Assembly: GCF_025426255.1 (NCBI RefSeq)
Contig: NZ_CP104861.1
Location: 4,945,001-5,009,000, forward strand
Direction of reading: 5' to 3'
DNA length: 64,000 nucleotides
Source of the DNA: Pseudomonas fragi
GTDB taxonomy: Bacteria > Pseudomonadota > Gammaproteobacteria > Pseudomonadales > Pseudomonadaceae
Part shown: positions 41,355 through 51,013 of the stretch, piece by piece
Layout: every line of letters starts with the position of its first letter
Numbering within the stretch: the stretch's first letter is position 1
Notes under the pieces: model-generated
Database searches by the model: none
What the model was told of the DNA's origin: nothing
The model's input: the letters and a program-made list of their open reading frames with translations, nothing else
Position numbers and translations under genes: made by a program

Positions 41355-43907
41355 TCAGGCTGAAGGCTGCAATGGCAACAACGGGGCATGCGGGTCGGCA
41401 GCAACCGACTCACGCCAGGCGTTCAACCAGTCTTCATGACCCTCGTTCCACACCAGAGCGTGCAAGCGCGCCAGGGCAACAGGGTCGCTCAGCAATGCCA
41501 TACGCTCGTTGTTGGTGACGCCCTGAGGACCGACTTTCAGCGCGTGACGCACACGTTCGGTGCGCAGCCATTCAATCGGCTCGGCTTCACGGTGACGCGA
41601 CGTCGCCAACGCACAGGCCAACGCGTTCTGTTGCGGATCAACCACGGCCCGCACAAAACCGTCATGCAGTGCATGGTAGCGGTTCTCGTGGGTGTATTCG
41701 GCGGTGGCCGACAATTCGCGCGGCGGTGCGTATTCCTCGGGAATCAGGAACAGGCTTTCGTCGCGAGTCTTGAGGCCCAGCTTGACCCGGCTGGAGATCA
41801 CCGAAACCGGGATCGACAGCATCAGTGAACCGACAATCGGCACCAGCCACCACAGGAAGCTCGGGTTCAACCACAGCACCAACGCAGCCCAGGCCGCACC
41901 CAGCAGGGTTTGCGGGCCATGACGGCGCACAGCTTCACTCCACGGCGTGGAGTCGTCGTCACGCTGTGGCGAGTTCCAGGTCGCAGCCCAGCCCAGGAAC
42001 GCAGCCAGTACGAAGCGGGTGTGAAAGATCATGCGCACCGGCGCCAGCAGCATGGAGAACAGCATCTCCAGCAACATCGACAGTGTGACCTTGAACTTGC
42101 CACCGAACTCTTTTGCGCCCTTGGCCCAGATCAGAATGATGCTCAGCAGTTTAGGCAGGAACAACAGCACGATCGTGGTCGAGAACAACGCCACAGCCTT
42201 GTCCGGGTGCCATTGAGGCCACAGCGGGTACAGCTGGCGCGGTTCCATGAAGTACTGCGGTTCCATCAGCGTGTTGACCGCCAGCAAGGCCGTCGACAGC
42301 AGCAGGAAGAAGAACCACAGCGGTGCTGACAGGTACGACATCACGCCCGTGAGGAACACCGCACGGTGTACCGGGTGCATGCCCTTGACCAGAAACAGGC
42401 GGAAGTTCATCAGGTTACCGTGGCACCAACGACGGTCACGCTTGAGTTCGTCCAGCAGGTTAGGCGGCAATTCTTCGTAGCTGCCCGGCAGATCGTAGGC
42501 AATCCACACGCCCCAACCGGCACGGCGCATCAACGCGGCTTCAACGAAGTCGTGAGACAGGATCGCGCCCGCAAATGCCCCTTTGCCCGGCAACGGCGCC
42601 AGGGCGCAGTGCTCGATAAACGGTTTCATGCGGATGATGGCGTTGTGGCCCCAGTAGTGGGATTCGCCCAACTGCCAGAAGTGCAGACCGGCTGTAAACA
42701 GCGGCCCGTACACACGGGTGGCGAACTGCTGCATGCGCGCATACAGAGTGTCCATGCCCGACGCACGTGGCGCGGTCTGGATGATACCGGCGTCTGGCGT
42801 GGCTTCCATCAAGCGCACCAGGCTGGTCAGGCATTCGCCGCTCATCACGCTGTCGGCGTCGAGTACCACCATGTACTTGTAATCGCCGCCCCAGCGACGG
42901 CAGAAGTCGTCGAGGTTGCCGCTCTTGCGCTTCACACGACGACGGCGACGACGATAGAAAATCCGCCCGAAGCCTTCTGTTTCGCGGCACACATCCAGCC
43001 AGGCCTGTTGCTCGGCGACACAAATATCAGGGTCGTTACTGTCGCTGAGGATAAAGAAGTCGAAGCGATCCAGATCACCCGTAGCCGCTACCGATTCGTA
43101 GGTCGCCCGCAAGCCCGCAAATACACGGGTGACGTCTTCGTTACAGATCGGCATTACCAGCGCAGTACGTGCCTGCTCAGGGATTGGCTCATTACCGGCG
43201 CTTTTGCCGGAAATACGGTACTTGTCGTGCCCGGTCAACAGTTCCAGAAAGCCCATCAAGGCGGTCCAGAAACCTGCCGATACCCAGCAGAACAAAATCC
43301 CGAACAGGATCAGGATGCTGGTTTGCAGTGCATACGGCAGCACTTGCTGCGCTGTCTGCATCAGCGGTTGATGCAGCACTTCTTCAAGGTCAACAAACGC
43401 CCAGCCCTGGTACGGCATGATGCCTTTCATGTACCAGCCAGCGACGATGGTTTGGCCAAGCATCAAAACCAGCAGGATGTAACGGCGGATCGAACCCACC
43501 GTACGCCAGCGGGCCTTGGGCAAGACGCGCTCGTCGATTTTCGGCGCAGGCGGATTGCTGCGCCCGGTCAGACGCCGCCAGCCACGAACCAGAATGTTGG
43601 TACGCCACGGCTCGGGCACCACTTTGGTGCGACGGATCGGTGGCGTGGCCTTGAGCATCACCCGGCCACTGGCATCGAGGGCGAGCATTTCTGCGTCCTC
43701 AAGTTCAGTCGCCGAAGTCAGGTTCAGACGCGTGCCAACCGAGGCCTGTGCGGCCTCGCTGGCATCAACATCGGTCTGCGCCGACAAGCGTGCATGCAAC
43801 TCGTCGAACGAGGTGCAGCTCGCCAGTTCGGCGCGCTGCTCATCGCTCAGAGGCAAATGCGCCAGGTACTCGCTGAGCGAGGCCGGTTGGGGGTGAGCAT
43901 TACTCAT
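41355..43907 (-). CDS. mdoH: Osmoregulated periplasmic glucan glucosyltransferase
   Basis: MdoH (OpgH) polymerises beta-1,2-linked glucose from UDP-glucose across the inner membrane. The 850-residue protein has several transmembrane helices around a cytoplasmic GT2 domain with LDADSVMSGEC (the metal-binding DAD), the acceptor region and the RRWCHGN (QxxRW-type) motif. C-terminal helices lie after residue 500. The ATG at 43907 overlaps the mdoG stop by eight bases, so the two are coupled. Its N-terminal residues may also inhibit FtsZ, as reported for E. coli OpgH. Confidence 0.95.
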   Translation of the reverse strand: MSNAHPQPASLSEYLAHLPLSDEQRAELASCTSFDELHARLSAQTDVDASEAAQASVGTRLNLTSATELEDAEMLALDASGRVMLKATPPIRRTKVVPEPWRTNILVRGWRRLTGRSNPPAPKIDERVLPKARWRTVGSIRRYILLVLMLGQTIVAGWYMKGIMPYQGWAFVDLEEVLHQPLMQTAQQVLPYALQTSILILFGILFCWVSAGFWTALMGFLELLTGHDKYRISGKSAGNEPIPEQARTALVMPICNEDVTRVFAGLRATYESVAATGDLDRFDFFILSDSNDPDICVAEQQAWLDVCRETEGFGRIFYRRRRRRVKRKSGNLDDFCRRWGGDYKYMVVLDADSVMSGECLTSLVRLMEATPDAGIIQTAPRASGMDTLYARMQQFATRVYGPLFTAGLHFWQLGESHYWGHNAIIRMKPFIEHCALAPLPGKGAFAGAILSHDFVEAALMRRAGWGVWIAYDLPGSYEELPPNLLDELKRDRRWCHGNLMNFRLFLVKGMHPVHRAVFLTGVMSYLSAPLWFFFLLLSTALLAVNTLMEPQYFMEPRQLYPLWPQWHPDKAVALFSTTIVLLFLPKLLSIILIWAKGAKEFGGKFKVTLSMLLEMLFSMLLAPVRMIFHTRFVLAAFLGWAATWNSPQRDDDSTPWSEAVRRHGPQTLLGAAWAALVLWLNPSFLWWLVPIVGSLMLSIPVSVISSRVKLGLKTRDESLFLIPEEYAPPRELSATAEYTHENRYHALHDGFVRAVVDPQQNALACALATSRHREAEPIEWLRTERVRHALKVGPQGVTNNERMALLSDPVALARLHALVWNEGHEDWLNAWRESVAADPHAPLLPLQPSA

Positions 43908-45633
43908 CGGCGGGCAACTGGTAGCTCCAGGTCTCGGTCAACACTTTTTCAGTCTTCACCGGTTCTGGAGTGGCTGGGGTTGCGTCAGCCGCAGGAGCCT
44001 TGGCGTCCTTGGCTGCGTGTTCTTTCTTCTCTTGTGCCTTGGCCGCAGCTTTTTCAGCTTTGGTCAAAGGCGCTGCCGGTTTGGCCGCCGGTGCATGCTC
44101 AACATCCTGAACCAGCGAAGCTCGCATTTCCGTGGACTTGCTCGGATCCTTGATTTTCATCCGCAGGGTCAAGCGCCAGCCCTTGGTTTCAGGGTTGTAA
44201 CGCACGCTGTTTTCAACCAGCTCGGCATTGTCCCCGACACTGACCTGGCTGCGCACAGCGGCATCTTCAGGTAAGGCCTTGAGCGACGGGCCTTCGAAGT
44301 CGACCAGGTAGGCGACGCTGCCGTCAGGCTGGCGGATCAGGTTCGATTGCTTGACGTCACCGGTCGAACGCAGGGTCTGTTTGACCCAGGCGCTGTCAGT
44401 CGGGTGCAGGGCCGCTTCGTCCATGGTCCAGTGCAGGCGGTAGGCGAAATCAAATGGCTTGAGTGGCTCTGGCAGAGTGGCCGGGCTCCAAAACGCAACG
44501 ATGTTGTCGTTGGTTTCGTCAGCGGTAGGAATTTCTACCAGGTCAACCGAGCCTTTGCCCCAATCACCCTGCGGTTCGATCCAGGCGCTTGGGCGCTTGT
44601 CGTAGTTGTCGTCAAGGTCTTCATAGTGGCTGAAGTCGCGGCCACGTTGCAGCAAGCCGAAGCCACGCGGGTTTTCAACCGAGAAGTTGCTAACCGACAA
44701 GTGTTTCGGGTTGTTCAGCGGACGCCAGATCCACTCGCCGTTGCCAGCATGAATGGCCAGGCCCGACGAATCGTGCAGCTCGCGACGGTAGTTGAGGACT
44801 TTGGACGGTTGGTTAGCGCCGAACAGGTACATGCTGGTCAGCGGAGCAATGCCCAGCTTGCCAACCTTGTCGCGCAGGAACATTTGCGCTTTGACATCCA
44901 CTACCGTGTCCACGCCCGGGCGCAGGGTAAAGCGGTAAGCACCGGTAGCCCGTGGCGAATCCAGCAAGGCGAAGATCACCAAGTGCTTGTCATTAGGCTT
45001 GGGCTTTTCGATCCAGAACTCGGTGAAGCGCGGAAACTCTTCGCCCGACGGCAATGCAGTGTCGATCGCCATACCACGGGCAGACAGGCCATAGATCTGG
45101 CCCTTGCCCACAACGCGGAAGTAACTCGCGCCCAGCATGGTCATGATTTCGTCCTGCTTATCCGCCTTGTTGATTGGATACAGCACGCGGAAACCGGCCC
45201 AACCGAGGTTTTCGGTCGCTTTAGGGTCGAACTTGACGTCGCCGAAATCGAAACGACTGGAGTCGTACTTGATCTCTTCAACCTTGGTGGCGGTCACTTC
45301 ATTGATTTTCACCGGCGTGTCGAAATGCATGCCTTGGTGATAAAAGGACAATTTGAACGGGGTTTTATCGCCCGCCCACTCAGCCTTTTCACGCTTGAAC
45401 TGAATCTTCTGATAATCCGCGAACTTCATGTCGCGGAATTCATTTGGCAAATTGCTGCGCGGCGCTTGGTACTTCTGCTCGGCGAGGGTTTTAGCCTCAG
45501 CCGCCACGTCATCCAGACTGAATGCCCACAGTTGACCCGCACCGAACAAGCAAAAGAGCGCAGAGCCCGTCACCAGTGCGTTGCGAAACCGCTTGGCAGA
45601 CATTTTTGGTGCATTTAATGGACTAACAATCAC
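43900..45633 (-). CDS. mdoG: Periplasmic glucan biosynthesis protein MdoG
   Basis: MdoG (OpgG) shapes the beta-1,6-branched glucans in the periplasm. The start is the GTG at 45633 (read as MIVSPLNAPK), with GAGG eight bases upstream; an ATG at 45738 lacks a ribosome site. A signal peptide ends QLWA before FSLDDVAAEAKTLAEQKY. The conserved beta-sandwich carries YEDLDDNYDKRPSAWIEP and the acidic residues of the active cleft. At 577 residues it is longer than usual because of a Lys/Ala/Glu-rich linker at about 514-563 just before the terminal strand (TWSYQLPADE). Confidence 0.94.
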   Translation of the reverse strand: MIVSPLNAPKMSAKRFRNALVTGSALFCLFGAGQLWAFSLDDVAAEAKTLAEQKYQAPRSNLPNEFRDMKFADYQKIQFKREKAEWAGDKTPFKLSFYHQGMHFDTPVKINEVTATKVEEIKYDSSRFDFGDVKFDPKATENLGWAGFRVLYPINKADKQDEIMTMLGASYFRVVGKGQIYGLSARGMAIDTALPSGEEFPRFTEFWIEKPKPNDKHLVIFALLDSPRATGAYRFTLRPGVDTVVDVKAQMFLRDKVGKLGIAPLTSMYLFGANQPSKVLNYRRELHDSSGLAIHAGNGEWIWRPLNNPKHLSVSNFSVENPRGFGLLQRGRDFSHYEDLDDNYDKRPSAWIEPQGDWGKGSVDLVEIPTADETNDNIVAFWSPATLPEPLKPFDFAYRLHWTMDEAALHPTDSAWVKQTLRSTGDVKQSNLIRQPDGSVAYLVDFEGPSLKALPEDAAVRSQVSVGDNAELVENSVRYNPETKGWRLTLRMKIKDPSKSTEMRASLVQDVEHAPAAKPAAPLTKAEKAAAKAQEKKEHAAKDAKAPAADATPATPEPVKTEKVLTETWSYQLPADE

Positions 45634-45829
45634 GAGCAAACCTCGCCGAAAACAGATGATGAAACCAACGGCCAGCGATCTAAATGCCAGGTTGGCGAGC
45701 ACTGTTCCGACAATTGGTAGAGGTTTTAATTCCCCCATCGTGTCGGATTAGTCTCTGTGTAGCGCGGGATTATCTAGTAGCCCGCGTGACAACGCATCTA
45801 CTGTCAGCAAGTATTTATCGCTAAAACCC

Positions 45830-45851
45830 CCTGTTTTCGGACGAAAACACG
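45830..45851 (-). terminator. Probable terminator of dtd
   Basis: A perfect 8-bp stem TGTTTTCG / CGAAAACA with a 2-base core lies 14 bases past the dtd stop; on the minus strand it is followed by GGGGG and TTTT. The mdoG promoter should lie between here and 45633. Confidence 0.5.
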
Positions 45852-45864
45852 GATTTTCAGTGTT

Positions 45865-46302
45865 TTAAATATGTAACAGGAATGTCACAGGGCCATCATT
45901 GACCAAATGCACCTGCATATCAGCCCCAAAACGCCCTGAGCCGACGATCGGGTGAAGGCGTTTTGCCTCAATCAGCAGGTGATTGAACAGTGCCTCGGCC
46001 AATGCTGGAGGCGCTGCTGTGGAGAAGCTGGGGCGCAGGCCACTTTTGGTATCGGCGGCCAGGGTAAATTGCGAAACCAGCAGCAAACCGCCGCCAATAT
46101 CAGCCAGTGACAGGTTCATTTTGCCTTCGGCATCGCTGAACACCCGGTAGTTGAGCAGCTTGTGCAGCAACTTGGCCGCGCTCGCTTCGGTATCACCAGG
46201 TTCGACGGCGACCAGCACCAGCAAGCCCTGGTCGATTGAACCGACAATCTCCCCTGCTACCTCTACCCGCGCGCCCCTGACACGCTGCAACAGGCCCTTC
46301 AT
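45865..46302 (-). CDS. dtd: D-aminoacyl-tRNA deacylase
   Basis: DTD removes D-amino acids (and glycine mischarged on tRNA-Ala) from tRNA. The 145-residue protein has both family signatures: SQFTLAADT near 77-85 and NDGPVTF near the C-terminus, which carries the cross-subunit GP dipeptide that excludes L-amino acids. Its ATG overlaps the pip stop by four bases, so pip-dtd are co-translated. Confidence 0.95.
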   Translation of the reverse strand: MKGLLQRVRGARVEVAGEIVGSIDQGLLVLVAVEPGDTEASAAKLLHKLLNYRVFSDAEGKMNLSLADIGGGLLLVSQFTLAADTKSGLRPSFSTAAPPALAEALFNHLLIEAKRLHPIVGSGRFGADMQVHLVNDGPVTFLLHI

Positions 46303-47270
46303 GCTTCGTCGGGCTGCAAGTTGAGCAGGCTGCGGGCCATTTGCTCGGTGGCGCGCACCAAGGCATCGGTAATACCGGGTTCAGAGGCCACATGCCCGGC
46401 CTCGCGGATGATTTGCAGCTCGCTGCCAGGCCAAGCCTGATGCAGCTCCCAGGCGTTATCCAGCGGGCAAATCATGTCGTAGCGGCCATGCACGATCACC
46501 GCTGGCAGGTGGGCAATCTTGTACATGTCACGCAGCAACTGATTGGGTTCCAGGAACGCGTTGTTCATGAAGTAGTGGCATTCGATACGGGCAATGGACA
46601 AGGCCCGATGCGGGTCGCAAAAACGTTCGACCACTTGCGGGTTGGGCCGCAGGGTTGCAGCACGTCCTTCCCAGGTCGACCAGGCCTTGGCCGCATGCAT
46701 CTGGGCGATCTGGTCATTGCCTGTCAGGCGCTTGTGAAAAGCGCTCATCAGATCGTGACGCTCTTCCTGCGGGATAGGTGCTATGTATTCCTGCCAGTAA
46801 TCCGGGAAAATCCGGCTGGCACCTGCCTGATAGAACCACTCGATTTCTTGAGGACGTGCCAGAAAGATCCCACGCAGAATCAGTCCATGTACCCGGTCCG
46901 GGTGGCTTTGCGCGTACGCCAGTGACAGGGTCGAGCCCCAGGAACCACCAAACAACACCCACTTGTCGACACCTAGGTACAGACGAATCCGTTCCATGTC
47001 GGCGACCAGATCCCACGTGGTGTTGCTGTCCAGGCTGGCATGCGGCGTCGAACGCCCGCAACCGCGCTGATCAAACGTAATGATGCGGTACAGGCCCGGA
47101 TCAAAATAGCAGCGACTGTTGGCATCGCAGCCCGAACCTGGCCCGCCGTGGACAAAAACCACAGGCAAGCCATCCGGCGAACCGCTCTCGTCAACGTAAA
47201 GCACATGCGGCCCATCAACCGCCAGCTCATGCCGGGCGTAGGGTTTGATCTGCGGGAACAAGGTCTGCAT
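46299..47270 (-). CDS. pip: Proline iminopeptidase
   Basis: Pip releases N-terminal proline from peptides. From ATG 47270 (MQTLFPQIKPYARHELAVDG) the protein is 323 residues with an alpha/beta-hydrolase fold: oxyanion region FVHGGPGSGC, nucleophile GGSWGS, and catalytic Asp/His in HGRYDMICP and EAGHVASEP. No signal peptide, so cytoplasmic. The open frame continues upstream through a REP pair, but that part is only repeat translation. Confidence 0.94.
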   Translation of the reverse strand: MQTLFPQIKPYARHELAVDGPHVLYVDESGSPDGLPVVFVHGGPGSGCDANSRCYFDPGLYRIITFDQRGCGRSTPHASLDSNTTWDLVADMERIRLYLGVDKWVLFGGSWGSTLSLAYAQSHPDRVHGLILRGIFLARPQEIEWFYQAGASRIFPDYWQEYIAPIPQEERHDLMSAFHKRLTGNDQIAQMHAAKAWSTWEGRAATLRPNPQVVERFCDPHRALSIARIECHYFMNNAFLEPNQLLRDMYKIAHLPAVIVHGRYDMICPLDNAWELHQAWPGSELQIIREAGHVASEPGITDALVRATEQMARSLLNLQPDEA

Positions 47271-47387
47271 TACGCACTCCGAGAGAGGGGCTGAAAAATG
47301 TTGCCGTCTGGCATCATAAACCCGAATGGGTGCAAGGAGCATGTCCTTAAAAAGGCTGTGGTTGAATATCTGGCAACTGCATAAATC

Positions 47388-47475
47388 CTGTGGGAGCGGG
47401 CTTGCTCGCGATTGCATCGATGCGGTCTAACCGTAAGACCGAGTAGTCCGCATCGCGAGCAAGCCCGCTCCCACA
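47388..47475. repeat. REP pair, family 1
   Basis: Inverted units GGGAGCGGGCTTGCTCGCGA at about 47388-47413 and 47451-47475, with a centre that also has a small inverted repeat (GATGCGG ... CCGCATC). It directly follows the hutG stop and may protect or end the hut transcript. Confidence 0.85.
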
Positions 47476-47484
47476 AAATCAAAA

Positions 47485-48291
47485 TCAACCCCTGGAATAA
47501 CGCTGCTGCCCCCACTCGATAATCCGCGCCAGTAATTGCTTGAGCACCACTTGGGTTGGTGCGGCCAGGTCTTCGCGGTAGTTGAACGGCTCGAACTCTT
47601 CCATATAGGTGCACTGCGCCAGTTCCAGCTGCACGGCGTGGATGTTGTCGGCCGGGCTGCCGTAATGGCGGGTGATATGACCCCCCTTGAAGCGCCCGTT
47701 CAACACATGGCTATAGGTCGGATGCTCGGCACAGATCGCTTCCAGATCGCGGGCCAGTAACGGGTCGCAGCTGGCGCCATTGAAGGTGCCCAGATTGAAG
47801 TCCGGCAAACGCCCGTCAAACAGGTGCGGCACGCAAGAGCGAATGGAGTGCGCATCAAACAGCAGCGCATAGCCAAATTCGTCCTTGAGCCGTTTGAGTT
47901 CCTGTTGCAGGGTCTGGTGGTAGGGTTTCCAGATCTGCTCCAGGTAGGTGGCGCGCTCTTGTGCCGTAGGCACCTGCCCTTCGCGAAACAGTGGCACGCC
48001 ATCAAACAGCGTGGCCGGAAACAGCCCTGTGGTTGCACCCACATACATCGGCGCATCGTCTTCGGGGCGATTAAGGTCAATCACAAAACGCGAATATTCA
48101 GCCGCCAGGGTGCTGGCGCCCATCTCGTTGGCAAAATCATAAAGCTGCGGGATATGCCAGTCGGTGTCCGGCAGGCTTTGCGCTTCGGGGATCAGCCCGG
48201 CCTTCACCGCAGGTGTCAGTTTCAAGCCAGCGTGGGGCATGCTGATCAGCAATGGCACGCGGCCTTGTTTAAATGTCAGTACCTTATCCAC
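47485..48291 (-). CDS. hutG: N-formylglutamate deformylase
   Basis: HutG (the deformylase type) hydrolyses N-formylglutamate to glutamate and formate, the last step of the five-step histidine pathway that begins its final branch with HutF. The 268-residue protein has the FGase signatures LLISMPHAG, DLNRPEDDAPMY and LLFDAHSIRS, with zinc-binding histidines. It starts at a GTG at 48291 with AGGAG eight bases upstream, and lies 11 bases after hutI as the last hut gene. Confidence 0.94.
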   Translation of the reverse strand: MDKVLTFKQGRVPLLISMPHAGLKLTPAVKAGLIPEAQSLPDTDWHIPQLYDFANEMGASTLAAEYSRFVIDLNRPEDDAPMYVGATTGLFPATLFDGVPLFREGQVPTAQERATYLEQIWKPYHQTLQQELKRLKDEFGYALLFDAHSIRSCVPHLFDGRLPDFNLGTFNGASCDPLLARDLEAICAEHPTYSHVLNGRFKGGHITRHYGSPADNIHAVQLELAQCTYMEEFEPFNYREDLAAPTQVVLKQLLARIIEWGQQRYSRG

Positions 48292-48302
48292 AAGCTTTTC
48301 TC

Positions 48303-49508
48303 CTAAAGCGCTACATCAACGCCGTTGCGCACGACGCGTTTATCCAGATCACCGCCCAGCCAGTAGGCCAGGTCTGCGGGACGATCAATGTTCCAGGCCA
48401 CAAAGTCGGCCACCTTGCCGGGCTCCAGCGAGCCGTGGGTCTCGCCCATGCCCAACGCCGTAGCCGCATGCTGAGTGACACCGGCCAGGGCTTCTTCGGG
48501 GGTCATGCGGAACAGGGTGCAGGCCATGTTCAGCATCAGGCGCAACGACAACCCCGGCGACGTGCCCGGATTGAGGTCGCTGGCGATGGCGATTTTCACC
48601 CCGTGCTTGCGCAGGGCCTCCATCGGCGGCAGCTGGGTTTCACGCAAAAAGTAAAACGCACCGGGCAGCAGCACAGCCACGGTTCCGGATTCGGCCATGG
48701 CAATCGCATCTTCTTCAGTCATGAACTCCAGATGATCCGCAGACAACGCCTGATAACGCGCCGCCAGGCTGGAGCCATGCAACGAGGACAACTGCTCGGC
48801 GTGCAATTTGACCGGCAGGCCCAGTTGCTGCGCCACTTTGAATACCCGTTCAACCTGAGCCGGAGAAAACGCCAGGTACTCGCAGAACGCATCCACTGCA
48901 TCCACCAGCCCTTCAGCTGCCAGCGCTGGCAGCATTTCGTTGCAGATATGCTCGATATAGTCGTCGGCGCGGTCCTTGTACTCCGGCGGCAAAGCATGGG
49001 CCGCCAGGCAGGTGCTGCGCACCGTGACCGGCAACTCGGCCCCTAGACGGCGGATCACCCGCAGAATTTTGCGTTCGCTCTCAAGGCTCAGGCCGTAACC
49101 GGACTTGATCTCGACACTGGTGACGCCATCACGCAGCAAGCACAACAAACGCTGACGGGCGCTGGCGAACAATTCCTCTTCGCTGGCAGCACGGGTCGCA
49201 CGCACGGTGCTGGCGATACCGCCACCGGCAGCGGCAATTTCTGCATAGCTCACACCCTGCAAGCGTTGCTCGAATTCGCCACTGCGATTACCGCCAAACA
49301 CCGTGTGGGTATGGCAATCGATCAGCCCCGGCGTCACCCACGCCCCTTCCAGGCCATGGGTTTGACCATACTCGCCCGTCGGCAACTGCTGACGCGAACC
49401 AATCCACTCAATGTAGCCGTCACGGGTAACGATGGCGGCGTCCTCGATGATCGAGTACATGCCATTAGCCATGGTTGCGACATTGCAGTGTTGCCAAAGG
49501 GTTTTCAT
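48303..49508 (-). CDS. hutI: Imidazolonepropionase
   Basis: HutI hydrolyses imidazolone-5-propionate to N-formimidoyl-L-glutamate. The 401-residue amidohydrolase has the metal-binding HTH of IDCHTHTVFGG (His66, His68), the conserved EIKSGYGL, HAEQLSSLHGS with further metal ligands, and the ATDLNPGT-type stretch (ASDLNPGTSPG) with the catalytic Asp. GGAG precedes its ATG. It follows the permease gene by 27 bases. Confidence 0.95.
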   Translation of the reverse strand: MKTLWQHCNVATMANGMYSIIEDAAIVTRDGYIEWIGSRQQLPTGEYGQTHGLEGAWVTPGLIDCHTHTVFGGNRSGEFEQRLQGVSYAEIAAAGGGIASTVRATRAASEEELFASARQRLLCLLRDGVTSVEIKSGYGLSLESERKILRVIRRLGAELPVTVRSTCLAAHALPPEYKDRADDYIEHICNEMLPALAAEGLVDAVDAFCEYLAFSPAQVERVFKVAQQLGLPVKLHAEQLSSLHGSSLAARYQALSADHLEFMTEEDAIAMAESGTVAVLLPGAFYFLRETQLPPMEALRKHGVKIAIASDLNPGTSPGLSLRLMLNMACTLFRMTPEEALAGVTQHAATALGMGETHGSLEPGKVADFVAWNIDRPADLAYWLGGDLDKRVVRNGVDVAL

Positions 49509-49535
49509 TGCGTCACTCCGTCAATGATCAAAAAC

Positions 49536-50939
49536 TCAGGAAAGCTCGGGAGCCACTTCAATCGCACGACCCGCAGCCGGCTTTACCCACAATAGATAAG
49601 CCACAACCAGGAATACAATCCAGACCGCGCCTACCATCAGTGCCGCCTGGGTCTCAGGGAAGTAACCCAGTACGCCGAAGATAAACACCATAAATGCGAT
49701 AGCAGCCATTGGCGCATACGGCCAGAACGGCACGGGGAACTTGAGTTCGGCCACTTGCTCTCGGGTCATGGAACGGCGCATGGCCACCTGAGTCACCAAA
49801 ATCATCAACCACACCCACACCGTGGCGAAGGTGGCAATCGAGGCGATGACCAGGAAGATGTTTTCCGGGATCAAGTAGTTGAGCACTACACCGCCCAACA
49901 ACGTAGCGCCCATCACCAGTACGGTCATCCACGGCACGCCATGGCGGGAGATTTTGGCAAAGCCTTTAGGTGCCTGCCCTTGCTGTGCCAGACCGTACAT
50001 CATGCGGCCAGCGCCGAAGATATCGCTGTTGATGGCCGACACTGCCGCCGAGATCACCACGATATTCAGAATGGTGGCTGCAGAACTGATGCCCAGGCTG
50101 TCAAAAATCTGCACGAACGGGCTGCCCTGGCTGCCAATCTGGTTCCACGGGTAAATAGCCATCAACACAAACAGCGTCAGCACATAGAACAACAGAATAC
50201 GCAGCGGCACCGCGTTGATCGCTTTAGGAATCACGCGTTGCGGGTCTTTGGCTTCACCGGCAGTGATGCCGATGATTTCAATGCCGCCGAAGGCAAACAT
50301 CACCACGGCAAACGAGGCGATCAAGCCGCCCACGCCATTAGGCATAAAGCCACCGAACGACCACAGGTTGCTGACGCCGGTGGCGACAGCGTCAGAGCTG
50401 CCGGAAGTGCCGATGCCAAACAGCATGATGCCGAAACCGGCCAGAATCATCGCCACGATGGCGGCAACTTTAAGCAGCGACAGCCAGAATTCCATTTCGC
50501 CGAAGACTTTGACGCTGCACAGGTTCAACCCGCCAATCAGCAGCACAATGCCCAAAACCCAGATCCAGCGCGCCACCTCAGGAAACCAGAAACCCATGTA
50601 AATGCCGAAGGCCGTGACATCGGCCAGACACACGATGATCATCTCGAAGGCGTAGGTCCAACCCAGAATAAAGCCCGACATAGGGCCCAGGTAGGTGCTG
50701 GCGTAATGGCCAAAGGAGCCCGACACCGGGTTGTGCACGGCCATTTCGCCCAGTGCACGCATCACCATAAACACCGCGGCGCCACCAATCAGGTAGGCCA
50801 GCAGTACAGCAGGTCCAGCCATTTGAATGGCAGCGGCTGAACCATAAAAAAGACCCGTTCCGATCGCTGAACCCAGCGCCATAAAACGGATGTGGCGAGC
50901 GGATAGCCCGCGTTTCAAACCTTGAGTTTGCGTTTGCAT
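49536..50939 (-). CDS. hutT: Amino acid permease (APC family), probable histidine transporter HutT
   Basis: A 467-residue protein with about 12 membrane helices of the AAT subfamily. From ATG 50939 it opens MQTQTQGLKRGLSARHIRFM and has the substrate-binding ALGSAIGTGLFYGSA and the consensus PVSGSFGHYA. Its position between hutH and hutI, co-directional, points to histidine as substrate, as for HutT of other pseudomonads; specificity is inferred from context. It is the only transporter in this hut locus. Confidence 0.85.
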   Translation of the reverse strand: MQTQTQGLKRGLSARHIRFMALGSAIGTGLFYGSAAAIQMAGPAVLLAYLIGGAAVFMVMRALGEMAVHNPVSGSFGHYASTYLGPMSGFILGWTYAFEMIIVCLADVTAFGIYMGFWFPEVARWIWVLGIVLLIGGLNLCSVKVFGEMEFWLSLLKVAAIVAMILAGFGIMLFGIGTSGSSDAVATGVSNLWSFGGFMPNGVGGLIASFAVVMFAFGGIEIIGITAGEAKDPQRVIPKAINAVPLRILLFYVLTLFVLMAIYPWNQIGSQGSPFVQIFDSLGISSAATILNIVVISAAVSAINSDIFGAGRMMYGLAQQGQAPKGFAKISRHGVPWMTVLVMGATLLGGVVLNYLIPENIFLVIASIATFATVWVWLMILVTQVAMRRSMTREQVAELKFPVPFWPYAPMAAIAFMVFIFGVLGYFPETQAALMVGAVWIVFLVVAYLLWVKPAAGRAIEVAPELS

Positions 50940-50976
50940 TTCGCGTCCTTGATTATTTTTGTCGGCGAAAACAGAG

Positions 50977-51010
50977 ACGCAGAGAGCCCGTAGGCCCTCT
51001 GCGTTTTTTT
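50977..51010 (+). terminator. Terminator-like hairpin between hutH and hutT
   Basis: An 11-bp stem with one mismatch (ACGCAGAGAGC / GCCCTCTGCGT) is followed by T7 on the plus strand. The flanking hut genes are on the minus strand, where it would be an RNA stem preceded by A7, so it more likely attenuates or processes the hut mRNA, or blocks antisense transcription. Confidence 0.6.
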
Positions 51011-51013
51011 GGA

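Noticed and set aside
47271..47417. An N-terminal extension of pip
   Set aside because: The added residues are the translation of a REP arm and lack a ribosome site; the family start is at 47270.
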